Source: Linum tenue
Lineage: Eukaryota > Streptophyta > Magnoliopsida > Malpighiales > Linaceae
Length of the DNA: 64,000 bases
NCBI GenBank assembly: GCA_946122785.1
Contig: CAMGYJ010000002.1
Location: forward strand, 67,171,703-67,235,702
Direction of reading: 5' to 3'
Shown here: positions 20,240 to 33,223 of the stretch, piece after piece
Layout: each line of letters starts with the position of its first letter
Numbering within the stretch: position 1 is the first letter of the stretch
Position numbers and translations under genes: made by a program
Notes under the pieces: model-generated
What the model saw: only the letters and a program-made list of their open reading frames with translations
Told to the model about the DNA's origin: nothing
The model's database searches: none

Positions 20240-22480
20240 ATTCAGAGTGTGTCTAGCTGAACATCAAGCATGGAAGAATAACAAGTTTCTGGAGCCACCA
20301 TTGGATGATAACTACCTTGTTCTTGAGAATCACATATGGTTGAAAGCAATGTCCCTTATGCAGAGTGTGTCTAGCCAAATTATGCCAATAAAATCGCATC
20401 GATGCAGCCAATTTTTGGTCCCTAGTTTAAGCTTCGATCGAAGGTCCTCATCACATAGAATCGACAATCAAGAAGAATAAAATACGAAAAATTAAACAAA
20501 CAGAAAACATAACATAATAGAGGGGGTCAGATGCGACACTCGGGGTGCCAAAATATCAAGGAAGACGGCGCCAGATCGGCTAATTCCGACCCTCCTGTAA
20601 CTTACTCTAGACGCAATAACACACAGACTAGACAAAAATAGGGAATAAACACAAACAAAATAAAAATTACAAACAAAAACTAAAAAGAACAAAATAAACA
20701 AAAAGAGAAAGAAAGGATAGAACTCTTGCCTCGTTCCCTTTCCGATGAGTGGTCAAATTTACCTGGCCCTAATGCCTGGATCGTATTTTCATACGATCTC
20801 TCATAAACATGGATTAAAATATGATTATGAAAGCTGAGGTTCTTCCCGAGTCGAAGTTTTCAATGGTTTTACGGAAAACTAAATTGAAGGAAATGCAAAA
20901 AAAGAAATTTATAACTATTGGCTGGTGAAGGAAGTAAGAGGGCGAGGCGTTACACAGGCAAGCCCCCCTAGAGTTCCTTGACTCATATCTCAATCTTGTC
21001 AACATATGAGTTGCTTAATCTTTATGTAATTTGATCCAACCTTATGTCGAGGCTTCTTGCCTTGATATGATAGGCAACACAGACCCTATGGATATCTATA
21101 TTGAGGTGCCGCGCTGGTTCATCGAATGATGATCAATAGTGTAGAACTACCGTGTCCAGTCTTGTTCTATGCGACCATAATTTTAAGACCTGCACCACAA
21201 TGGGATGCAGTTCAACTTATGAACTCATTCAATCCAACAAAAAGAATACACAAGAGAATCAAAAACAAATGATAGGAAGAATAACATCAATCATATTATA
21301 CCAAAAATCGAGAATACATTATCAAGAACCTCTAGGGTTCACAAACCTATGCAACTAAGGGGACTATTCGGCTGTGGGGAAGATATCCTTGAGATTCATC
21401 AGTAGAAACAAAGATCCACGAAGTCTCTAAAATCAACGCCCGAAACAGAGATTTTGGGGTCTAGGAAGAGTATTTTGGGCGCCGATTTTCCTCTGGTTAC
21501 CAGTGTCGTTCTAAGTTAGATGGGTTACTCAGTTGTCAGAGTAACAACCTTCTAATACCTCTTATCACTGGCTACTGAACTCCTCCATCCTATAAGTCTA
21601 TTTATAGACTTCTATTAGGGTTGTTGGTGTGAGAGAATTGTTAGACGACACGTCTTTGGCTTCCCATCCGTCTCTTCCAACTTGGCCATCATAAGAGCTA
21701 TATTCTTGGAAGAATCTAGCAACTTCTGGTCGATCCTCAAAATAGCACTCAAGGTACCGTTTTAGTGGTTAGGTCACCGTTTTAGTCTTCGATTTCATGA
21801 AGTTGAGGAAGCAAACTGGTCCGGGAAGATATATAGACAGTGAACCAGGCTCCTTTACCCTCCAACCGTTTTCCCTTACAGATCCAACTTTAAAGGGAGA
21901 GTTCAACATGCATGAGAGTGGTGGCAGAGGGATTTGAGTTGACATAGAGAAGAGGCATGGAAATGTATGCGATACATATACAAGAATTCAACGACAGAGA
22001 TAGGTTTGATCAACAGTTATGCTTAACCTGTCTGAAGGGCTATACATGGGGTTCTCATATGAGTCCGAATCCTCTGTGAACCGAGTAATATTTGACTTTT
22101 TCCTAATGATCAACAGTGCCATTTTTGTTTAGACTTGTGGTTTGATACTAATTGTATATGAACCGTGTAATTTTACTTTTACCGATCAATGAAATCAATT
22201 GAAATGGTGAGCAAAAACGATTGTTTTTGGTGTCAACAAATCAATTGAAAGTAGACAGGTTTCAGACAAGCCATCCAATACTTAATTATACAGCTTACAC
22301 ATAAACGTTAACATTTTGTGTTATTGACACGATCAAAGTATTTATAGTAAAGCAAATTACATATACCTCCTCCCACACACATATTCTCTATAGAATCAAC
22401 ACACCGCAACCCCACACACATATACGTTACAAGAAAAGTAACACCAAATTAGAAACCCTACCCACTCCACTTAATCAACC
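20240..22480. other. Intergenic, unclassified
   Basis: No gene recognised. The piece near 20230-20250 (CAGAGTGTGTCTAGC) recurs at 20360-20380, a small direct duplication. The rest has scattered short frames and no clear TIR or LTR ends. The last part up to 22484 is probably the NPF 3' UTR. Confidence 0.45.
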
Positions 22481-22483
22481 CGA

Positions 22484-25400
22484 TCAACTCGCCACTTTGA
22501 CCGGATCCATCTCCACGTCACGAAACTCGGCCGACTTCCCACCATCACCCGCCGCCGCCGCCGCCTCGCCGATCTTCATCTTGGTCTTGTACCGGTACCC
22601 ACTCGCACAGTAGAGAAAGTAGAAGCAGTTCACGAACCCCATCCCGGCCAGCAGAAAGTAGAAGAGGTCCAGCCTCCCTTCGTTCAGATCATTCGCCAGC
22701 CAGTCCGTCCGGCGGCCGGTCGCCTTCCTCACCACCGAGATCAGCACGCTGCTCAGATAGTTCGCCGCCGCGAACGACACCGAGAAGAGCGCGTTGGCGA
22801 TGCTCCTCATGTGCTCGGGGAACTCCTTGTTGTAGAACTCGATCTGTCCCAGGAAGTTGAACGCCTCGCACATCCCCATCAGGGCCAGCTGCGGCGCCAG
22901 CCACATCACCGACACCGGCGGCGAGTCCGGGTGCGCGTGGGCGTACCCTCTCCGCTCCCGCTCGACCAAGCCCGCCACCACCATGGAGAGGACGGAGAAC
23001 ACCATCCCGACCCCGACGCGCTGGAGGAGCGTGATCCCGCCCTCGATCTTCGTGAGCTTGCGCGTGGCGGGCACGAGGACGCGGTCGTAGAAGGGGAGCC
23101 ACGCGCCGATGACGAGGAGGGAGATAACGGACATGGACCCGGGCGGGATCTGGAACTTTGGGCCCAGGTGGCGGTCCATGATTTGGGCCTGGGAGATGGT
23201 GAAGGTGCCCTGCTGGGAGACCGCCGTCAGGCTGACGATTCCGGCAGACCAGACGGGGATGATTTTGAGCAGGCATTTGACTTCTTCCACTTCCTGGACG
23301 CTGACTAGGCTCCATGGGTTTGACGGTTGACCTTGCGGGTTGAGGTCCACGTGTTCTTGCTCTATGAATGCTGCTTTGTTTAGGAAGCTGGGAGGGAAAT
23401 TAAAAATTAACAAAGAGTCAAAAAACCTAATCCTTTCTCGACGATGTTGCGCTTACGTTTCTCCCTTTTGATTATATCATATCCGTGTAGGACACGGATT
23501 AGGTGTAGCTTAATATAATTGTAGGGATGGTATACATGCAAATGGTGATACTAAAGTTGCAGACAGGAGGTTGAATTCAATGGAAGGTACAATAATTGCC
23601 AACTTTATTACCGAAAAGCGAAAACCTACTAGAAACCTTACTTTTTTTGTGCTCTCAAATATTTAGCAAGTTCTACGATTCAATCGGGATACAATCAGTT
23701 TATACAAATTTTTAAAAAAAATATTGCAGAAAGGTGGAGAATCATCAACACCAATATATTAACATATATAATTTATGTTAAGACAATCTCTCTACAATCT
23801 ATATTCATATTTATATAAATTGTAATTATTTATATAAATTGTTAGTTAATTCCACCAAAACGACATAATTTTGTTATGCTGACAAAAATCAGTCATTTCG
23901 ATCGGCATGCCCCTGGTTTGACATGCCATAGTAATATCATTCTTTATTTTGGGAGAAATTATAGCCACCTACTAACTACTTTTGTACGTAAACCTTTGCA
24001 AGTAGCACATATGGTATGTAATCTATAATTTTACGTGAAACTATACTCAACTAATGTACCAAAGAAAATGTACGAACGCCTATTATATGACTACATGTAT
24101 AGACTATAGTTATGTAATTATATATCAGTTGGTACAAGATAACAACAGATTGTACGTTCTCAATTAAAAAAATGGTACCTTCATATAATATTTCGGAGTC
24201 AGTGATATATTTACAAATTCAATCACTTTCTTCTTTAATGAAATATAAATTCAATCACTTTCTCTTATAGCGACTTATCATTTCTTGGTGCACCACTTGA
24301 CATATCCCAAATCAATAAATATAATTTTAGTCTAATGAATAATTATTAATTTTGTAGTTAAATTACTTTACACCCTCGTGATCCAGGCATAGAGAACAAA
24401 TCTAATCTGCAATGATTTCTTGTTTTGAAAAGCTCGCCATGATTGTGTGTTATGTTGTGTAGTTGTCAACAAAAAATAATGTTGTGTTGTGTCCATTGAA
24501 TATATCCCACGTTTTTCACGTGCCAAAAAATAGAAAAGACTCATCGGAAGGGGGGGAAAAAACGAGAAAGCGAAACCTCACCTGAACTGTTTCGTGAGAG
24601 GGAGCTTCTGTATCACGAAAGGCTTCGCCGGCGGGTCATAGAACCGCCCACCGTCGGCATTCGCCGGAACCTTAAGCCTGCGCTTCTTGTACGCCGCGGA
24701 GCAGACGTGGGCGATCCCGGAGAATACGCTTCCTTCGGGCATGACGTGGACGTAGATCCTTGTCCCCATGAAGAACAGGAAGATGGAGCCGAACATGAAC
24801 GCCGTCGGGATCCCGAACCCGAGCGCCCAGCTGACGGAGTCCTGGATGTACACGATCACCGTCAACGAGACGAGGATGACGACGGTGAAGGTGGTGTAGT
24901 ACCAGTTGAAGAAGCTGTTGATCCCTTTCACCCCTCCTTCCGTCCTCGCGTCGAACTGGTCCACGCCGAACGGGATGCTGCACGGCCGGATCCCGCCGGT
25001 GCCGACGGACATCAGGCACAGGCCCGCCAGCAGGACGCCCAGCTGCCTCGAGGTGGGCCCCGAGCAGGCCGACGTGGCCGCGTCGCATTCGGGCGGGCGG
25101 AGGTGCGGGAGCCACGCTGTCAGTGTTATTGTCACCATCCCCTGCCACAGGATAAAAAAAAAGGTAATTACTAATTAGTGACGGGGCTAATAATTGGAGG
25201 TTTGTTTGACTAATGGATTGTTGTGATCGGCTTGCGTAAGTGAGATTGAGTACGACGTCGCGTGGTGTTGTGGTTTTTGTCCGAGGGAAAGGGAATCTTT
25301 TTTTTTTTTTTGGCAAAATACACTTGTATAGCCATAACTTTCACGTTTGTGACAAATATAGCCATAACTATTCGAAAACACGAAATAGCCAGGATTTTAA

Positions 25401-28400
25401 ATGTTGCATGCCAAATCTAGCCATTTCCGTTACAAACTTTAACGGTGTTAATAACTCCGTTAGTTAGGTTAACGTTAGAGTAACTAGGATGCCAAATCAT
25501 CGGACACATAAGCGACAACTCATTAATACTTGCCACATAGATGCCATGTCATATTTCAATTAAAAAATTAATTTCTCTTTTCTCTCTCCCCCACTCACCT
25601 CATGTCCACCACCGACCTCCTCTCCTTTCTTCTTCTTCTTCTTCTTGGCGACCACAAATCTGGAAAATTCTTCCCTCTTTAGAAGGTGAAACAAACAGCT
25701 CGGATGGAGAACATGTCTTCTTTATTCTTGGTTCTGCCTCCGATTTCTTCTTTAGAGTTTGCGACGTCGAGGTCACCGGAGTCAGCAACGATTGGCGGAT
25801 TAGGGATTTTGATTTCAAAATCCACTATCATCGTCGAAATTGAATGTTAACTTGCAATTGAGGGATTCAAAACCCACGAAACCAAAAAACCCAGGAAACC
25901 CAGTACTCTGCGAAGAAGATTGCTGCTCTCCCAATACCCAGCAGCGCGAGCGCCAGAGAGGAAACGTATCCCAATACCCTGGCCGCCACGAAGTACGGCT
26001 GCCGCCTGTACTTGCCGACGGGGAAGGCGTCGATGAGGAGGCCCAGAAGCCCTGGATGAGGTCGTAGACAACGAAGATCCCTAGGATGAATGTTGGGTTG
26101 AGGTTGGAGGACAGTAGTTGTAGCCATCGAAGGGGCTCGAGCAGGATGGATTCGGAGTTGGAGAGATCACTAGAAACCATCTGGTGGGGCTGCAAATGGG
26201 AAGACGCCGACGGTAATCCGGCGGAGCCAGAATGCAGGCTCAGCACGGTGGCGTGGGTAGGCAGGGGAGAATATCTGGATGGTGGCGGGACGCGACGGAG
26301 GCAGAGGAAGAAAAGAACAGGGGGTTCAAGAGGAGGAGGGCTCGGAAGCGGCGGGATCATCGGAGGCGGTAGAGGAGGGGTCGGAAGCGGCGGGATCATC
26401 GGAGGTGGGTTTTCAACCGCCAATGCTCTGATGAGGTTGGGATCCGGGAACGGGAGTCGAAACCGGCGATGACAACAACCGCCACCGTGGGGAAGAGCAG
26501 ATCTGGAATTGAGAAGAGGGATGCATTTTTTGTGGCGGAAGAGGAAAGAAGAGAAAGAGGAGAGAGAATAATAAAAAATTAATTAATTATTATTTTGTTT
26601 TCAGTTAATTCCACCCTATATTATTATTGATAAAATATTGACAACTCAGCATTTTCCGTTAGTCCAGTCATAACGTTAGATGACTCCGTTAAAAAGATGG
26701 ACGGAATTGGCTATTTTGTGTTTTCAAATAATTATGGCTATATTTGTCACAAACGTGAAAGTTATGGCTATACAAGTGTATTTTGCCTTTTTTTTTTATC
26801 ACGATGGTGGATGCTTTTCACCGAGTTATGTAGGCTTTAGACTTTTCGAGAAAGTATTTATCGTTTTCCAACTAGCAGAATACAATTGGCTGTGGCTACC
26901 ATCCAAACCGTAAGTGGACTATGGACAGACGACTAAAAGAGTGGAAGCTGTTCGTCTTTATATGTGAAAACAGTGAGTGATGTTTTAGTAACCACAAATA
27001 AAAAAAAAAAAGAAAAACTATTCAACGAAATAAAAGTGAAATAGACAACACTACCTTCTCCTCTCATCAAAACCCACTCGAATTCAAACCGGGAAAAACC
27101 AATCGATGTGATTTTTTTTTTTTGGTGCGGATTGTCCTTTTGGTAATTGACGTGAAATAAAGTGATGATAGTGTGTGGCTGGTATTTTAAGTATTTGTAT
27201 CGAGACTGTTTTGATTATGTGAGATGTGTTTTAAATCGTAAGTGGCTTGTGGACAGTTGAGTGAAAGAGTGGAAGGTGCAGTTCGTCTTTATATGTGAAA
27301 ACAATGCTGATATGTTAGTAACCACAAATGAAAAAAAAAAAATTAGTGAACGATTTGTTTTTGTAATCGACGAGAAAAGTAGTGATGATAGTGTGTGATT
27401 TGTATTTTAAATACACGTGTCGAGACTACTCGACTATGTGTGAACATGCTTCGCATATGCATTCTCATTTCACTATTTTGGTATTTTCACATCTGACATG
27501 ACGATCAATTAAGTCTGTCTTTCGGACCTTCATTCTTGATTATTTGCCATCACTTCTCCACACAATAGTTTAATAGAGTTTTTCTTTTGTGAGAATATTT
27601 TAATAGAAGTTTATGTTAACATTGAAATATTTAAGGAAAAAACTTTACATTATGTTAACAACTTAATCATGAGTTAGCATAATTACAAACGAAAGTTTTA
27701 TTTTTTTTTTTATTTCTGGAAAAACAAGAGCCTCGGCGATGTTTTGGGATGGTTTCCCGAGTAAGGAAACTATTTCCCTAAAGGTCAAAGGACGCAACCA
27801 TGCACGTTCCATTTCTTCCCATTTGCACACAACTTGTTTTAACTGGCCCGAAAAATAGACTTCGTTAACCTTATTCAACTAAACCACGCATGTGTATAAC
27901 CAGCAATTAGGTGTTAATTTATAACCATGTGATCAGCTCTGGTTAGACATATCCTTCTCCGTACTTTAACTCATTGACAAAACCTCTAATCTCCGTGAAC
28001 AAAGTACAACTTCTAATCTTATTTTACTCGTGTTCCCTTCTACAGGGACGAAGCAATAAATGCAAAAGGAATTGAATGCCACCATCACAACAACAATGTG
28101 TTAGCCTGTGTTAGGTTAAACCGTAAATGAAACCACCACATGGCGGCATTACTGCTCATCGGGGCCGACACGAAAAAGGAAATTGTCGTCATATCGAGAA
28201 ATCAAAGAAGTTTAAAGCGTTGGGATGCCCTTTAAGCGCGTTTTTGCGATACGTACCAGAAGTTCCGCGAAAACGGAGAAGGCAATGGTTTTGAAGCGGC
28301 CGACGTAAGCGTCGCAGATGAAGGCGCCGATGAGCGGCAAGAAGTTGGTGAAGCCGGACCAGACGTTGAGGAGCTGGGCGGCTCTCGCCTGCTCCATGTG

Positions 28401-29506
28401 GAATTCTCTCGTCAGATACACCATGAAGTTGGAGAACAGTCCTACCGTCGCCAATCTCTCGCACGTCTCGTTTCCTGATTCACATACCAAAGGGGGAAAA
28501 AAAAAATAGTCTCATGATCATGATCAGCTGCTGACATATAAAAATAAGGGGGTGACGATATAATATAAACTCAATCACTCAACATAATGAATAATGGTAA
28601 GCACTTATGTCATATAATTTGCTCTACTCCCTCGCTTTTTCAAGAGGAAAAAAAAATGATGATTGCAACTTATCCTCGGACATAATTTCATGATTTTCAT
28701 AACTAACTTAATGATTTCCACCACGAAGACATAATTCGAAGGGAAAATGGGTTAGAATTTAAAAGAAAATTTAGATAAATTGTGTATTCGAACTCGAATC
28801 CTGAACGAAAATTTATCAATTTTCATATACATAAATATAAACGTACAATTATAACTTCAAACCAAATATCGATACGAGTTTTAACCCTTCTGAGCTATAA
28901 CTGACTTTCATATTTTGTTTACTTTATTAAAAAAAAAAAAACAGGTTTCACCATAAAAAAAAAAAGTATTCCCCACAATCACGTGGATGTCGTGGATGAC
29001 GAGTCATCGTAACGTATCGTCAAACTCCCCCAAAGACCGGCCGCAGCTAGCCAGCTCCGGCGTCAGAATGAAAGCAAAAGGACTCGACTCGAGCCGTCGA
29101 GCGGGACCGGCCGACGGCAAGTTGCGGTCGAGGTACGTACGTAAACCGTAACTTAAAACAAACAATTATAGCACTTTTCAAGACGGAGAAAAATAAAAAT
29201 TGGGGGTGATTATTAGGTGTTGTATATATATGTACCTAAAACGTAAGGCATGGCTCTCCATCCGCCGGGCTGCCTCCGGCCGCCGATCTCCCCTTCCGGC
29301 AGCTTGGGGGTCCCCGCCGCCGGCGACGGAACAATCATCAAGCTCCCGTCCTGCAGCTTCTCCGACTGTGGGGCTGGACAGTACGACTGCTGCTGGTGGC
29401 CAGGGCCAGGTTGGTGATCAGCCGCCGGCCCTCTTGTGCAGAAACACGACCAGTAGTGGAAGCTCGGGCAGCCCCACGACTTTTGGGGATCTTTTACCAA
29501 CGCCAT
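22484..29506 (-). CDS. NPF2-type nitrate/peptide transporter (NRT1.6/NRT1.7-like)
   Basis: Four minus-strand exons: 29236-29506, 28257-28474 (218 bases, the usual NPF exon 2 size), 24582-25141 and 22484-23387. All borders are GT-AG and phases agree, giving 650 residues. NPF proteins are proton-coupled symporters of the plasma membrane with 12 helices; the NPF2 group includes low-affinity nitrate transporters of seed and phloem and glucosinolate transporters. The ExxER motif is ETCER (93-97), and the PTR signature reads SVGTGGIRPCSIPFGVDQFD. The central loop lies at the exon 3/4 junction. The N-terminus is about 80 residues, long and Cys/His/Pro-rich. Introns are large; the second (about 3.1 kb) contains a gene-capturing MULE. 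Gene order suggests the orthologue of At1g27080 (NPF2.12/NRT1.6), but NPF2.13 is equally possible from sequence alone. Confidence 0.92.
25312..26787. mobile_element. Pack-MULE-like element B in an NPF intron
   Basis: The ends are GGCAAAATACACTTGTATAG and its inverted copy at 26768-26787, continuing into a longer TIR (GCCATAACTTTCACGTTTGT and its inverse near 26745). The element is flanked by runs of at least nine T on both sides, consistent with a 9-base duplication of a poly-T target. The interior is GC-richer than the intron and carries a fragment of a transporter gene in antisense. The TIR resembles that of the small MITE at 38982-39244. Confidence 0.82.
25900..26140 (-). pseudogene. Captured fragment, probable folate-biopterin transporter (BT1 family)
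   Basis: On the minus strand one frame reads LNPTFILGIFVVYDLIQGF, then, after a frame change and an apparent internal deletion, LIDAFPVGKYRRQPYFVAAR and VLGYVSSLALALLGIG. The pattern of a helix ending in a QG motif, then a D-x-F-P-x-x-x-Y-R-R-x-P-Y-F segment, matches plant folate-biopterin transporters as I remember them. The flanks of the element (25600-25900 and 26150-26470) hold Pro- and Gly-rich low-complexity frames. It cannot encode a working transporter. Family assignment is moderate. Confidence 0.5.
26909..27445. repeat. Local tandem duplication of about 328 bases
   Basis: Unit 1 (26909-27236) and unit 2 (27237-27445) share diverged but clear blocks in the same order: GTAAGTGG, TTCGTCTTTATATGTGAAAA, TTAGTAACCACAAAT plus poly-A, GTGATGATAGTGTGTG and TCGAGACT. 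The copy is within NPF intron 2. Unit 2 is shorter and was later altered. Confidence 0.75.
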
Positions 29507-29610
29507 TTTTTTTTTCTCTCCTCTCTTTTTTGTTACCGCCGCCGTATATCTCTAACTAAGCTACCAATCGATATGTATATATGAAGAAGCTCAGCACATT
29601 GGTAACAGTG

Positions 29611-29618
29611 TATATATA
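29611..29618 (-). promoter_or_regulatory. Probable TATA box of the NPF gene
   Basis: TATATATA, read on the minus strand, lies about 105 bases upstream of the ATG at 29506. A second TATA-like run at about 29573-29581 is closer. Choice between them is inference. Confidence 0.4.
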
Positions 29619-30273
29619 GGAGGAGATAAAGGGATGAGGGCCAGAATGGGGATTCAGTGCGGATGACGCCAAATTACGTATAGTGTATACGGGAAGGAGA
29701 GTTTTTGATAACATAATAAATAATAATAATTTTGTATTTTAAGGACGGTCCAAGGGAAAGGAGGAGGGGAGTGTGATAAATGCAGCCAGGGGAAGGATGG
29801 ATGGAAACTGGAAAGACGTTGAAATTGTGAGGGAAGATTGATACATACAGCCCACAGCCCACATGTAGAGAAGAGTAGAGTCGTCCAAAAGATAGAAAAT
29901 AAAATTGGGGTGACGTTGCGTGCTGCAGCTTCGATTGGGTCTAGGGCTCCGTTTGGTTGGATGATTGGTGGGAGGACAGTTACACATCCCTCCTTTGTTA
30001 ATTAATGTGTGAGTTACATGACCATCATCTTTTAAAAACTTTTGGCATTCCATCATAATCACATTCCACGCATCCCCATTTAGTGATGGCAAATGGGTGG
30101 CGGGGCGGGCGGGCACCTTAATATTCATGCCCCGTCCCACGTTATTGTGGGTCAGGGTGGGTAAAACTCGCGCGGGTACGGTACGGGGCGGGCTGACTCA
30201 CTCTTATATGTGAGTTTTTTTCCAGAAATAGCACCTTTAAAAAAAAATTACAAAACTAGCACCCTTTTTTATT

Positions 30274-30657
30274 GACCGCACCCTCGTGATGTGTTTTACA
30301 TATAAACCGCATCCCCCAGGTGCGTTTTATATGTAAACCGCACCTGGAGGGTGCGTTCTATTTTGGTGGGCCTAAACCGCACCTTGGCCATGCGTTTTCA
30401 TGTCTGGCCTACATGAAACGCATGGCTGAGGTGCGGTTTAGGCCTGACCTACATAAACCGCACCTTAGTGATGCAGTTTATTCCTCCAAGAACAAACCGC
30501 ATCTCTAAGGTGCGGTTTGGCCATGTAGACCGCACCCCCCAAGTGCGGTTTTTTACGTGTCAATAATTTTCCGACACCCGACACAGCCATGCAGAGAATT
30601 ATGGACGTAGGGCTGCTTGGCAGACTAAAATCGCACCCTAGAGGTGCGGTTTTCACA
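30274..30657. repeat. Subterminal array of ACCGCACC / GGTGCGGT motifs, left
   Basis: About a dozen copies of AAACCGCACC-like motifs in both orientations, some paired as small palindromes, are packed into under 400 bases just inside the left TIR. A comparable set is at the right end. Clustered subterminal motifs are usually transposase binding sites. They also create short meaningless open frames with a repeated KPHL motif. Confidence 0.85.
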
Positions 30658-30760
30658 ATTTTTTCCCCTATATAAGACTTGCCGGAAAACCTCTACTCTT
30701 CACACCTCTCATTCTCTCTTTCATTTTTCTGTCGTATATCTATATTTATTTAGTGTGTTT

Positions 30761-30936
30761 GCCATTAAGATTAACTCGTAAGTTTATTTTGTGTTACTTT
30801 TTATGCCATTAAGATTAACTCGTAAGTTTATTTTGTGTTACTTTTTATGCCATTAACATTAACTCGTAACTTTAATTTGTGTTACTTTTTATGCCATTAA
30901 CATTAACTCGTAAGTTTATTTTGTGTTACTTTTTAT
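30761..30936 (+). repeat. 44-base tandem repeat, four copies
   Basis: Copies begin at 30761, 30805, 30849 and 30893, each starting GCCATTAA and containing TTAACTCGTAA and TTTGTGTTACTTTTTAT. The period is exactly 44. It lies between the subterminal array and the transposase start, in the position of the promoter or leader. Confidence 0.95.
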
Positions 30937-30996
30937 TGTTATGTGTGATTTGTGATTTTTATGATATTAACTAAACTACGGTTTGTTTGTGTGCAG

Positions 30997-31539
30997 ATGG
31001 CATTCCGTCAGTTAACGCTTGGCTTACGGTGGAATGGTTACACGGAAGAGACCGGAAAGGGGGCCACCTACGTCGGTGGCAATTTTCAGAAAATAACGGT
31101 CGGTACCAGACCGAAGCTTGAAGACCTCCATCAAATATGCACTGACGTTACTTGCATGGATGGCACGAGGAGGGTAGATCGTATGGTGTACCGATACCCA
31201 AACAGAGCAACTGGGTCATTGTGGCATGAGGAATATACCATAACCACTCAAGATGACGTAGATTCCATGCTCGAATTCTTGAGGTCCAACAAATTGGCCA
31301 AAGCCGAGATGTTCGTTTACACCGAGCCAGCCGTTAGTGTTGGAGGTCATTCTGGACACGGTCAAACATCTGGTATCCATGGTGGAAGTGAATTATATGA
31401 CGATCATCCCTACCAAAGTTACCATGATCCTCATTCCTATTTTCAGTACCAAGATGGAGGGCAAGGTGCAGGCCATCATCAATCTTTCTCGTCATATGAA
31501 GAAGAAGTTCAACCGGACATCCCCAACCAAGCCCAGTAG
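30997..31539 (+). CDS. MURA-type transposase N-terminal part (frame 1)
   Basis: The 180-residue frame starts MAFRQLTLGLRWNG at an ATG directly after GTGCAG. It has the PB1-like N-terminal region seen in plant MuDR-type transposases (RPKLEDLHQICTDVTC, DDVDSMLEFLRSNK) followed by a His/Ser/Gln-rich tail. It stops at 31537-31539, 78 bases before the next frame, which continues the transposase. A short intron or a frameshift would join the two; I cannot decide which. Confidence 0.75.
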   Translation: MAFRQLTLGLRWNGYTEETGKGATYVGGNFQKITVGTRPKLEDLHQICTDVTCMDGTRRVDRMVYRYPNRATGSLWHEEYTITTQDDVDSMLEFLRSNKLAKAEMFVYTEPAVSVGGHSGHGQTSGIHGGSELYDDHPYQSYHDPHSYFQYQDGGQGAGHHQSFSSYEEEVQPDIPNQAQ

Positions 31540-31616
31540 AACTTCTTGACAGGCAGCGGTAGTTTTCACAACTACCATTATGGAGCTATGAAGGTGCCTT
31601 TCATGAGCAGGATCAG

Positions 31617-32687
31617 ATGGAGGCTGCCACACCAGCACCAGTCAGCGACCCCTCTGATGAAGAAGGAGAGAACAACGTCAGTGCAGACAGCTCAGACCCT
31701 CTTGAAGGTGCTGATGATTCAGCACCAGATTCAGATTCAGATAATGATCATGATGTGGCTCCTGACCGTGTACCAGTCCCCTACTACAATCACATTCCAG
31801 ACGATAATTGGATGGTCGACAGCGACATGGAGCCGCCAGAGGTCCCAATATGGGGGCCACTCACTGGGTTTACGAAGGGCCAACAATTTGGCTCGAAGAA
31901 GGATGTGCGGCACGCCCTTGAGACTGAAGCAATGACTCGGCATTTTGAATGGGACACAACTCATACCAACACCAAAAGGCTCATAGTCAGATGCCGTAAT
32001 CATCACGAGGGGTGCAATGTTAGGATTCGGGCCATCAACAGCAAGAGACACGGCCACTGGGTCATATCCCGTGCGGTCAACACACACACATGTGTGTCAT
32101 CCATAACTTCCCAAGGCCATCGACAGTTGAAATCCAGGGTGGTTGCTGCGGCTATCAAGCATCTGATTGAGGCTGAACCGGATCTGAAGGTGAAAGTCAT
32201 AATCGCTGACATTGCAAGTCGTTTTGGTTATATGATTAACTATAAGAAGGCGTGGCATGGAAAGCAGAAAGCTATGGCCGCCGTCTATGGTGATTGGGAA
32301 GAATCATATGCATTCCTTCCCAGACTAATACTGGCATTGGAGGCGTCTAACCCTGGGACTGTGTTCTCCCCTCGATACCAAGATGAAGAGATACAACCCC
32401 CAGAGGCAGGTAACGAACGCCATTTTCGCAGACTGTTTTGGGCATTCAAGCCTTCTATTGATGGTTTTGGCTTTTGTATCCCTGTGATTACTGTGGATGG
32501 TACATTCCTTACCGGCAAGTACAAGGGCACTCTCCTGATTGCCAGTGGGGCGGATGCAAATAGACAAGTCTTTCCTTTAGCCTTCGCCATTGTTGAGGGA
32601 GAGAATGCTGATAGCTATGGATGGTTTTTCCGAGAAAAAATGTACACGTTAATTATTATTAGTAAGGGTTTTTTTTCGTATAACTAA
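31617..32687 (+). pseudogene. MURA-type transposase, truncated after the first catalytic Asp
   Basis: The 356-residue frame begins with an acidic Asp/Glu-rich stretch. From about residue 85 comes the MuDR DNA-binding domain (QQFGSKKDVRHALETEAMT, then LIVRCRNHHEGCNVRIRAI). The MULE catalytic domain follows, with FWAFKPSIDGFGFCIPVITV and VDGTFLTGKYKG, which holds the first Asp of the DDE triad. The frame runs through FAIVEGENADSYGWFF and then diverges into a short unrelated tail and stops. The second Asp, the Glu and the SWIM zinc finger are absent, so cleavage activity is not expected. Confidence 0.88.
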
Positions 32688-33223
32688 ATTAATTAAATTA
32701 AATTATGCGACATAAAACATAATTTTATTATCATAAAAAGACATTTCATATTATCATAAAACAAACGTCCTAAATTAATTAACATAATAACATTGTCAAT
32801 GAATAATAATTTAAAGAGGTACATACATATTATCGTAAAACAAACATACTAAATTAATTAACATAAATAACATTGTTAATGAATAATAATGTAAGTAGAA
32901 ACATACATATTCAAATGTTTGGTAAATAATTTAATCATATTAGTTGTTTTAAATAATTTACTCGAATACAAAGCAACACTCGTTAGACTCTTAGAAGAGG
33001 TATACATCTTCTTAGAAACGCAGTCTTTTTGACAGAAAAAGGGGGGATCCGAGGATCTCTTAATACCCGATTTTCCCAGGTAATGGGAGGATATGATAAT
33101 CGCTTAAAACCCCATTTCCTTAGACGTGCATCTCTTTATAAAGAGTTGAAGTAAGTGGCGCTATGTATTCGATTAAATTATTGAAAACAACCAACACGAT
33201 TAAAAAATAAACATAAATTTATT

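Noticed and set aside
22689..23330. Long Arg/His/Pro-rich frames on both strands
   Set aside because: Shadows of the GC-rich last NPF exon; the same holds for 24672-25316.
30320..30656. Short frames repeating KPHL on both strands
   Set aside because: Produced by the subterminal ACCGCACC array, not by a gene.
30273..30936. CRISPR-like regular repeats
   Set aside because: The 44-base repeats are directly adjacent without spacers and lie in a plant MULE; the ACCGCACC motifs are irregularly spaced and in both orientations.
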